This document shows, piece after piece, positions 7,137 through 11,827 of a DNA stretch of 11,827 bases. Source of the stretch: Verrucomicrobiota bacterium (GTDB lineage Bacteria > Verrucomicrobiota > Verrucomicrobiia > Limisphaerales > UBA11358); contig JAJPKI010000301.1 of the NCBI GenBank assembly GCA_021323835.1, positions 1 to 11,827 of the forward strand, read 5' to 3'. Positions within the stretch are counted from its first letter, which is position 1. Each line of letters opens with the position of its first letter. The position numbers were made by a program, and so were the translations under genes. The notes under the pieces were generated by a model, which did no database searches, had not been told where the DNA came from, and saw only the letters and a program-made list of their open reading frames with translations.

Positions 7137-7304
7137 TTATTTAATCGAAGATTTCTGACGCGTTCGCAACGAAGTTGAAGCAATCAGCAAACTACGGTCG
7201 CGCATTTTTTCCAAAAGCGTGAGTTTCTGTTCAAATGGAAGCGCGGCAAGACGTTTGCGCGTCTTGCGTTTGTCCGCCAGAATTTTTTCCATCAATTCGC
7301 TCAC
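7137..7304 (-). CDS. Small conserved-type basic protein, 55 aa
   Basis: A 55-residue protein starting at GTG inside the stop codon of the gene before it (GTGA overlap at 7304-7301), reading MSELMEKILADKRKTRKRLA and ending at TAA 7139-7137. The core RKRLAALPFEQKLTLLEKMRDRSLLI (residues 16-41) is a charged amphipathic helix followed by 'LPF(E)xKLxLLExxRxR', a pattern I recall in short hypothetical proteins encoded next to other small genes or toxin-antitoxin-like genes. An internal ATG at codon 5 is an alternative start. No function is assigned. Translational coupling to the upstream gene is supported by the 4-nt overlap. It is below the size usually annotated. Confidence 0.65.
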   Translation of the reverse strand: MSELMEKILADKRKTRKRLAALPFEQKLTLLEKMRDRSLLIASTSLRTRQKSSIK

Positions 7305-7543
7305 TTTGTATCCCAAAATCCACCACCGTGAAAATCACTTTGGATATTCGCGCCCCAAGCTTTTCCCGTTTGGGTATCAACCATAATTGCGAATCCTGCT
7401 TGGCTGGGATTACTTCCCGGCGCGACAGAAACTTGATATCTTCCGTCAGAATTAGTTGAATCAGCCGCGCCAATGGCGAGCACGGCTGCGATTCCAACAA
7501 TCAGTCCAATCGCTGCACTTTTTATATCAATTTGAGTTTTCAT
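7301..7543 (-). CDS. Small signal-anchored or exported protein, 80 aa
   Basis: From the ATG at 7543 the protein is 80 residues: MKTQIDIK, a hydrophobic stretch SAAIGLIVGIAAVLAIGA (9-26), then a short exported domain with GRYQVSVAPG (34-43), AIMVDTQTGKAWG (52-64) and a final FWDTK. The 'GRYQ...DTxTGKxW' pattern is typical of small envelope proteins I associate with Verrucomicrobiota and Planctomycetota; their function is unknown. The frame is open to an ATG at 7585, but those 14 residues (MCQARL...) precede the signal sequence and look spurious. The helix may be a cleaved signal peptide (cleavage near GAA, 25-27) or an N-terminal anchor. It is followed by a GTGA-overlapping 55-aa gene. Confidence 0.72.
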   Translation of the reverse strand: MKTQIDIKSAAIGLIVGIAAVLAIGAADSTNSDGRYQVSVAPGSNPSQAGFAIMVDTQTGKAWGANIQSDFHGGGFWDTK

Positions 7544-7638
7544 TTTCTTATTTGAGTTTGATGTTGTTAATCTTGCCTGGCACAACTTTAGAATCTAATT
7601 AGCTCTTTGCTTAAGCCAAGTTCTAAAATTTTACTTAA

Positions 7639-7812
7639 ATGAAACCATTTCAGAAAGATTACCTACTATTTTTTTCGGTTATATTTGGCATTTTTGGTCT
7701 TTGGTCGGTTACTTTTCTGATGAGCGAGGGATTTAATAAAAATGCGGTTTGTTTTATCGTAGGCTGTTTTCTATTTATTCTAATTATGTATGGCTGGCTT
7801 TTCAGGCGTTAA
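7639..7812 (+). CDS. Putative two-TM small membrane protein, 57 aa
   Basis: ATG at 7639 to TAA at 7810-7812, 57 residues: MKPFQKDY, a first membrane segment LLFFSVIFGIFGLWSVTFLM (9-28), a short loop SEGFNKNA, a second segment VCFIVGCFLFILIMYGWLF (37-55) and a final RR. The hairpin topology with charged ends is what a real small membrane protein would show. It is much more AT-rich than its neighbours, and no Shine-Dalgarno is present (TTACTTAA precedes the ATG). It could be a recently acquired gene, or intergenic AT-rich DNA that encodes hydrophobic residues by chance. I know no function for it. Confidence 0.5.
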   Translation: MKPFQKDYLLFFSVIFGIFGLWSVTFLMSEGFNKNAVCFIVGCFLFILIMYGWLFRR

Positions 7813-7873
7813 TTTGTGCGGTTAAATCCTTAGGCTATTTCTTGTGAAATGCCGCTGTGACGTTTGAGCGATT

Positions 7874-7920
7874 GTGATTGACTTCAATCACGATTTGATT
7901 AAATTCAATCGCAATCAATC
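7874..7920. promoter_or_regulatory. Candidate autoregulatory operator of the DeoR gene
   Basis: Directly upstream of the DeoR start lies GTGATTGA-CT-TCAATCAC (7874-7891), a perfect 8-bp-arm inverted repeat. It is followed by TTGATTAAAT (7895-7904) and two more TCAATC words. TCAATC occurs at 7884, 7905 and 7915, spacings of 21 and 10 bp, close to two turns and one turn of the helix. Repeated half-sites on one face of DNA next to a DeoR gene are what an autoregulated operator would look like. The array runs up to the start codon, so binding could block initiation (inference). Confidence 0.55.
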
Positions 7921-8700
7921 ATGCTTAACGGCCATGACAAAGATTTGGCGCATCAACGCCACGACAATCTCCGCGAGTTGATTCGCGGCAGCGGCGTTAT
8001 TCGCGTCGAGGAGATTTGCCGTCGGCTGCGCGTTTCGCCGGCGACCGTTCGCCGCGATTTGGATGAATTGGAAGCGGCAGGAACAATCCGCCGCGTTCAT
8101 GGCGGCGCCGTCAGCGTCGAAAGCCGATTGGAAGAGCCTCTGTTCGATGACAAGGCTTCGATTGCGGCGCGCGAAAAAAATCGAATTGCCGAAGCCGCGC
8201 TGAAGTTCGTTGAAAACGGCGATACGATTTATTTGGACGGCGGCAGCACGGTTTTGGAATTTGCGCGGCTATTGCGTGAGCGCACGAACATCACGGTCGT
8301 GACGAATTCGTTGCGCGCGGCGCATGAATTGGCCGGTCGCGGTCCGCGTTTGATTTTAATCGGCGGCGAATTGCGTCGCTTGAGCCAGACGATGGTCGGG
8401 CCGTTGACCCGGTTTGCATTGCAGGAATTGCACGTGGACAAGGCGTTCATGGGCACGATTGGCCTGACGCTCAAAGAAGGTTTGACGACGACCGACCCGA
8501 GCGAGGCGTTCACGAAAGAATTTGTGATGAGTCGGGCGCGGCAGGTGATTCTGCTCGCGGACTCGGCGAAGGCAGGAAAAGTTTCGTTCGCGCGTGCGGG
8601 AAAAATTGAAAATGTGCACGTGCTCATCACAGACAAACAATTGGACAAAAATTTCGCGAAAGAATTGACGAAGACCGGAATCAAATTGGTAAAAGCATAA
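7921..8700 (+). CDS. DeoR/GlpR-family transcriptional regulator
   Basis: A 259-residue protein with the standard DeoR layout. The N-terminal winged helix-turn-helix (16-62) includes VEEICRRLRVSPATVRRDLD and the wing TIRRVHGGA. The C-terminal sensor domain has LDGGST (105-110), VVTNS (126-130), LIGGELR (146-152), DKAFMG (173-178), GLTTTDPSEA (187-196) and LADSAKAGK (212-220), the loops that bind sugar phosphates in this family. It usually acts as a repressor released by a phosphorylated sugar intermediate. It sits 23 bp before the E1 gene on the same strand and probably forms an operon with E1, the GxxExxY gene and E2. Repeats before its start suggest autoregulation, and a matching site near 5880 suggests it also controls the LsrF-like operon. 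The ATG at 7921 has no Shine-Dalgarno. Confidence 0.93.
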   Translation: MLNGHDKDLAHQRHDNLRELIRGSGVIRVEEICRRLRVSPATVRRDLDELEAAGTIRRVHGGAVSVESRLEEPLFDDKASIAAREKNRIAEAALKFVENGDTIYLDGGSTVLEFARLLRERTNITVVTNSLRAAHELAGRGPRLILIGGELRRLSQTMVGPLTRFALQELHVDKAFMGTIGLTLKEGLTTTDPSEAFTKEFVMSRARQVILLADSAKAGKVSFARAGKIENVHVLITDKQLDKNFAKELTKTGIKLVKA

Positions 8701-8723
8701 ACAAAACATTTCAAATTAAAATT

Positions 8724-11087
8724 ATGGCAACAGCAACCTTAGACAAACCGAAACAACCATCCAACAAGCCGGCCGCCGAGGCCACTTCCGAACGGCTTTC
8801 GCCAAATTATTTGAGCGACATGCGGCCGAAATTCACGCCGTATGAAATTGATTGCGGAAAAATTCCCGCCTATCGCTACAAAGGCGATTTGAAATCGGAA
8901 CTCGCCGCCAAAAAAATTACCAAGGCCGAAGCGGTCAATCTGCTCGAGGACATGCTGATGATTCGCGAGCTCGAGGAAATGATTGTCAAGCTGCGCTCGG
9001 GCGCGTATGAGCCGATTCGTGATTTCAATTATCGCGGGCCGACGCACGTGTCGGTCGGGCAGGAAGGCACGGCGGCGGGCGCGTGCTCGGTGTTGCATCT
9101 GCGCGACAAAATCACTAGCACGCATCGCGGTCACGGCGAAAGTCTCGCGAAAGGCACAGTCGCAATTCGCGAAATGACGGACGAACAATTGAAGGCGCGC
9201 GTGCCGCATATCAAATCCGACAAGCACGACGAATTGCTCGAAGCCGCGCTCGAACAACACGTCTATCGCATGATTTGCGAATTGTTCGGCAAGGAAGACG
9301 GCTATTGCAAAGGTCGCGGCGGCTCGATGCACATCGCGGATTTTACAGTCGGACATCTTGGCTCGAACGCAATTGTCGGCGGCGGCACACCCATCGCGAC
9401 GGGCGCGGCCATCGGTTTGCGCTATCAGCGGAAGGATGCGGTCGTTTGTTGTTTCGCCGGTGACGGCGCGTATGCCAACGGCGTCGTGCTCGAATCCATG
9501 AATTTCGCGACGCAGATGCAATTCAGTAATCACCTGGCCGAGCACAAGTTCGGTCTGCCGATGATTTTCCTCATCATCAACAATCACTACGGCATGACAC
9601 ATCGCACGGACGACGAAGTGATGGGCGTGAGCCGTATCGCGCGCCGCGCCGCCGGTTTTGCCGACAACAATATGCACGCGGAAATTGTCAACGGCATGGA
9701 CCCGCTCGCCGTTCGCGACGCCGTGATGCGCGCGACGGAAATTTGTCGCGTGGGTAAAGGTCCCGTGCTGCTCGATTGCGACACGTATCGTTACTGGGGA
9801 CATTCGTTGAGCGACCCGCGCAACGAATATCGCACGAAGGAAGAAGAAGCCGCGTGGAAATCGGTTGACCCGGTCGAAACGTTCAAAGCGCAAATGTTGG
9901 AAGCGAAAGTAGTTTCGGAAAAAGAACTCGCTGCCGTCGAAGCCGCTGTTCGCGACCGTAATGCCCGCGCCGCCAAGCGCGCCGCGGCTGCTGCTGACCC
10001 GGTTGCCGGAGACGTCATCAAATATATGTATACGGACACGAAGTCCGAAACTGTTCCGGCGGAATTTGCAAAAGTCGAAGTCATCGCGCCATTGCCGGAA
10101 ATCAAACGCGTCAACGGCGAGATTACTTACAAAGACGCGATTCGCGAGGCGCTCATCGAAGAAATGAAGCGCGACAAACGCGTGTTGTTCTATGGCGAGG
10201 ACGTGGCCGATTACGGCGGCGCGTTCAAGGCGACAAAAGGTTTGCTCGAATCATTCGGACGCGACCGCGTTTTCAACACGCCGATTTCCGAAGCGTGCAT
10301 TTGCGGCACGGGCATCGGTCTCGCGATGATTGGTCTGCGACCGGTCATGGAATTGATGTATTACGATTTCGCGCTGATGTCGTCCGACCAAATCAGCAAT
10401 CAGGCCGCGAAATGGCATTACATGAGCGGCGCGCAAACCGAAGTGCCGATGGTGCTGCGCGTTTCGGCGGGCGCGGGCAAAGGCTACGGCGGACAACATT
10501 CGCAGACGCTTGAATCCATGTTCTGCCACATCCCCGGACTTTACGTCGTTTATCCCGCGACGCCTTACGATGCGAAAGGCATGTTGAAATCCGCGATTCG
10601 CGACAACAACCCCATCATGTTCATCGAATCGCAAGGTTTGTATGGCATGAAAGGCGTCGTGCCGGAAAATGAATATCTCGTTCCGCTCGGCGTCGCCGAG
10701 GTGAAACGCGAAGGCTCGGACATCACGTTCGTGACGTGGGGACCGCTAGTGCACGATTGCCTGAAGGCCGCGGATAAATTGAAAGCGGACAAAGGCGTTT
10801 CCGCTGAAGTCATTGATTTGCGTTCGCTCGTGCCGCTGGACATCGAAACCGTTTTGCGCTCGGTGCAAAAAACCGGCCGTTGCGTCGTCGCCAGCCAGGC
10901 GATTCACATCGGCAGTTACACCGGCGAAATTGCTTCGACGATTTCCGACGCAATTTTCGATTACCTCGACGCACCGGTCAAACGCGTCGGCGCCAAGAAC
11001 GGCATCGCGCCGCAATCGCACATTCTTGAAGCGGCATTTTTGCCGAACGTCAATGATTTGGTCAAAGCCGCCAACGAAATCCTTTAA
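8724..11087 (+). CDS. Fused alpha-beta E1 of a 2-oxo acid dehydrogenase complex (pyruvate/acetoin type)
   Basis: A 787-residue fusion. The alpha part (about 60-425) carries RGPTHVSVGQEG (104-115), HRGHGESLAKG (134-144), KGRGGSMHIAD (196-206) and the thiamine-diphosphate motif GDG (246-248)...NN (286-287), then RYWGHSLSDP (356-365). After an Ala-rich linker (410-430), the beta part (about 460-787) carries GEDVADYGGAFKATKGL (491-507), NTPISEA with expected catalytic E523, GGQHSQTLE with H592, and IDLRSLVPLDIETV (697-710). It decarboxylates a 2-oxo acid and passes the acyl group to the E2 lipoyl arm. KGRGGSMH favours pyruvate or acetoin over branched-chain acids, but this is not decisive. About 11 extra residues (around 266-277) lengthen the thiamine motif. 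The N-terminal 35 residues are low-complexity. AAAATT abuts the ATG, with no Shine-Dalgarno. The stop codon lies within the left inverted repeat of the next gene. Confidence 0.93.
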   Translation: MATATLDKPKQPSNKPAAEATSERLSPNYLSDMRPKFTPYEIDCGKIPAYRYKGDLKSELAAKKITKAEAVNLLEDMLMIRELEEMIVKLRSGAYEPIRDFNYRGPTHVSVGQEGTAAGACSVLHLRDKITSTHRGHGESLAKGTVAIREMTDEQLKARVPHIKSDKHDELLEAALEQHVYRMICELFGKEDGYCKGRGGSMHIADFTVGHLGSNAIVGGGTPIATGAAIGLRYQRKDAVVCCFAGDGAYANGVVLESMNFATQMQFSNHLAEHKFGLPMIFLIINNHYGMTHRTDDEVMGVSRIARRAAGFADNNMHAEIVNGMDPLAVRDAVMRATEICRVGKGPVLLDCDTYRYWGHSLSDPRNEYRTKEEEAAWKSVDPVETFKAQMLEAKVVSEKELAAVEAAVRDRNARAAKRAAAAADPVAGDVIKYMYTDTKSETVPAEFAKVEVIAPLPEIKRVNGEITYKDAIREALIEEMKRDKRVLFYGEDVADYGGAFKATKGLLESFGRDRVFNTPISEACICGTGIGLAMIGLRPVMELMYYDFALMSSDQISNQAAKWHYMSGAQTEVPMVLRVSAGAGKGYGGQHSQTLESMFCHIPGLYVVYPATPYDAKGMLKSAIRDNNPIMFIESQGLYGMKGVVPENEYLVPLGVAEVKREGSDITFVTWGPLVHDCLKAADKLKADKGVSAEVIDLRSLVPLDIETVLRSVQKTGRCVVASQAIHIGSYTGEIASTISDAIFDYLDAPVKRVGAKNGIAPQSHILEAAFLPNVNDLVKAANEIL

Positions 11088-11117
11088 TCGCCGCAAGAGA
11101 ACGCAAAGAGCACAAAA
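11085..11117 (+). repeat. Left inverted repeat of the GxxExxY cassette
   Basis: This 33-bp repeat starts TAATCGCCGCAAGAGAAC and runs to the A of the GxxExxY start codon. It matches the reverse complement of 11542-11574 at 27 of 33 positions by eye. It contains an imperfect tandem decamer, CGCAAGAGAA then CGCAAAGAGC (11092-11111). Its first three bases are the E1 stop codon. Confidence 0.7.
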
Positions 11118-11587
11118 TGGCAAAAAGCTCGCAAGACATTTTGAAATTGTGTGACGTCGTCCGTGAAACGGCTTATGCAATTCATGTCTATCACGGGCAC
11201 GGCCATTTGGAGAAAGTTTACGAAAATGCGCTCGCGCATCGGCTCAAGAAATTGGGACTCGAAGTTCAGCAACAATATCCGCTGACGGTTCACGATGAAG
11301 ATGGAACTGTCATCGGCGAATATTTTGCGGATTTGTTCGTGGACAACCAATTGATCGTCGAACTCAAAGCCGCTCGTGCTTGCGCCGAGGAACATATCGC
11401 ACAAATTCTCGGCTATTTACGTTCATCGCGACGGGAACATGGACTCTTAATCAATTTCGGTTCAGCAAAATTTGAAATTAAAAAATACGTTTTAAGCGAA
11501 AAAATTCCGCAAACATCAAAAGTCGCAGCTGCAATTTCTGCTTCTGTGGCCTTTGTGTTCTTTTGCGGCAATTATTTTCGCAGCTAA
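11117..11587 (+). CDS. GxxExxY protein (PD-(D/E)XK-like fold)
   Basis: A 156-residue member of the GxxExxY family. The name motif is GHLEKVY (29-35), followed by ENALAHRLKKLGLEV. A nuclease-like core follows with D72 (YFADLFVD), E82 and K84 (IVELKA), then HIAQILGYLR (93-102) and GLLINFGSAKFEIKKYV (109-125). The D...ExK set fits the PD-(D/E)XK superfamily. The biological role of the family is not established. Family members usually end soon after IKKY; here about 27 extra residues follow (IPQTSKVAAAISASVAFVFF onward), encoded partly by the right inverted repeat. It starts 29 nt after E1 and ends 5 nt before E2, so it is co-transcribed with a metabolic operon it has no evident link to. Confidence 0.88.
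   Translation: MAKSSQDILKLCDVVRETAYAIHVYHGHGHLEKVYENALAHRLKKLGLEVQQQYPLTVHDEDGTVIGEYFADLFVDNQLIVELKAARACAEEHIAQILGYLRSSRREHGLLINFGSAKFEIKKYVLSEKIPQTSKVAAAISASVAFVFFCGNYFRS
11542..11574 (-). repeat. Right inverted repeat of the GxxExxY cassette
   Basis: On the minus strand this begins TAATTGCCGCAAAAGAAC and continues with ACAAAGGCCACAGAA, pairing with 11085-11117 at 27 of 33 positions. It lies inside the 3' end of the GxxExxY reading frame and encodes residues from about the mid-140s into the final NYF. Confidence 0.7.
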
Positions 11588-11592
11588 AAATT

Positions 11593-11827
11593 ATGGCTAC
11601 TCCAATTATCATGCCGAAGTTCGGTCAGATGACCGAAGAAAGCGCCATCGTCGAATGGCTCAAGAAGGAAGGCGACAAAGTTGATAAAGGCGACATCCTT
11701 TTCACCGTCGAGACCGACAAATCGGTCATGGAAGTGGAAAGTTTTGAAGCCGGCACGCTCATCAAAATCGTCGTGCCGCCCAAAGTCAACGTGCCCGTCC
11801 AAAGCACCGTCGGATTTCTCGGAAATC
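11593..11827 (+). CDS. E2 (dihydrolipoamide acyltransferase) N-terminus, lipoyl domain; cut by window end
   Basis: The first 78 codons of a 2-oxo acid dehydrogenase E2; the gene runs off the window. The sequence is a lipoyl domain: MATPIIMPKFGQMTEES (1-17), VEWLKKEGDKVDKGD (20-34), and the lipoylated lysine K43 in VETDKSVMEVES. The swinging lipoyl arm carries the acyl group from E1 to the E2 catalytic core, which would lie beyond the window. The ATG follows AAAATT with no Shine-Dalgarno, in the same context as the E1 start (AAAATTATGGC). Together with the fused E1 it identifies this as a dehydrogenase-complex operon; an E3 gene may follow. Confidence 0.92.
   Translation, partial: MATPIIMPKFGQMTEESAIVEWLKKEGDKVDKGDILFTVETDKSVMEVESFEAGTLIKIVVPPKVNVPVQSTVGFLGN

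Larger units (their letters stand above)
11085..11574 (+). mobile_element. Putative inverted-repeat-bounded GxxExxY cassette
   Basis: A roughly 490-bp unit made of a left repeat, one GxxExxY gene and a right repeat, lying between E1 and E2 genes that are normally adjacent. No transposase is present and I see no clear target-site duplication. If mobile, it would be non-autonomous or the protein itself would act on the ends. It is placed so that neither flanking frame is broken. Confidence 0.4.

Noticed and set aside
7120..7150. A terminator between the beta-propeller gene and the convergent small gene.
   Set aside because: Only 3 bp separate the two stop codons and I see no stem-loop with a T run.
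1670..8700. The idea that this is a bacterial microcompartment locus for fucose/rhamnose, as known in Planctomycetota and Verrucomicrobiota.
   Set aside because: Aldolase and DeoR genes fit, but no shell protein (BMC-H, -P or -T) is present in the window.
8739..9893. A 384-codon open frame on the minus strand opposite the E1 gene.
   Set aside because: It is rich in Arg, His and Phe with no domain pattern and lies wholly antisense to a clearly conserved E1 alpha sequence; it is a codon-bias shadow.
11060..11600. A target-site duplication flanking the GxxExxY cassette.
   Set aside because: The bases just outside the two repeats (CCTT on the left, TTTCGCAGC on the right) do not match.

Overview
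The window reads as chromosomal DNA of a Verrucomicrobiota-like bacterium (Limisphaerales/Pedosphaera type). Reasons: an ECF sigma factor of the variant common there, fused to a membrane anchor and a secretin-like tail; a GxxExxY protein; a small 'RYQV...DTQTGKAW' signal-anchored protein; and mostly Shine-Dalgarno-poor starts. This assignment comes from family recognition, not from a search. No rRNA, tRNA, CRISPR array or transposase gene is visible.

Layout. (1) 3-1550 (-): ECF sigma-TM-secretin-like fusion. (2) 1670-3934 (+): a tight three-gene operon of a sorbitol-6-phosphate dehydrogenase-like SDR, a class II aldolase and a second SDR, with a 4-nt gap and then an ATGA overlap. (3) 3935-5831 (-): a two-gene operon of an LsrF-like class I aldolase and an SDR resembling the C-terminal half of bifunctional rhamnulose-phosphate aldolase/dehydrogenases. 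It meets operon 2 stop codon to stop codon. (4) 6012-7133 (+): an exported PQQ-like beta-propeller protein, divergent from operon 3. (5) 7137-7543 (-): two overlapping small genes; 7639-7812 (+): an AT-rich 57-aa membrane protein. (6) 7921 to the window end (+): a DeoR-family repressor, a fused alpha-beta E1 of a 2-oxo acid dehydrogenase, a GxxExxY gene bounded by imperfect inverted repeats, and the start of the lipoyl-bearing E2.

How it fits together (inference). Regions 2 and 3 look like a sugar, sugar-alcohol or deoxysugar catabolic module: three NAD(P)-dependent oxidoreductases with two unrelated aldolases that would cleave a phosphorylated ketose to C2/C3 units. The E1-E2 operon would turn a resulting 2-oxo acid such as pyruvate into an acyl-CoA. 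A DeoR regulator, a family that typically senses sugar phosphates, heads the dehydrogenase operon. A 10-bp word from its own promoter recurs inside an inverted repeat in front of the LsrF-like operon, so it may control both. No kinase or transporter is in the window, so the substrate is open.

The most unusual structure is the GxxExxY gene, wedged without polarity between E1 and E2 and flanked by 33-bp inverted repeats (27/33 matching). The left repeat contains the E1 stop codon and the right repeat encodes the protein's atypical C-terminal tail. It looks like a small mobile or domesticated cassette.
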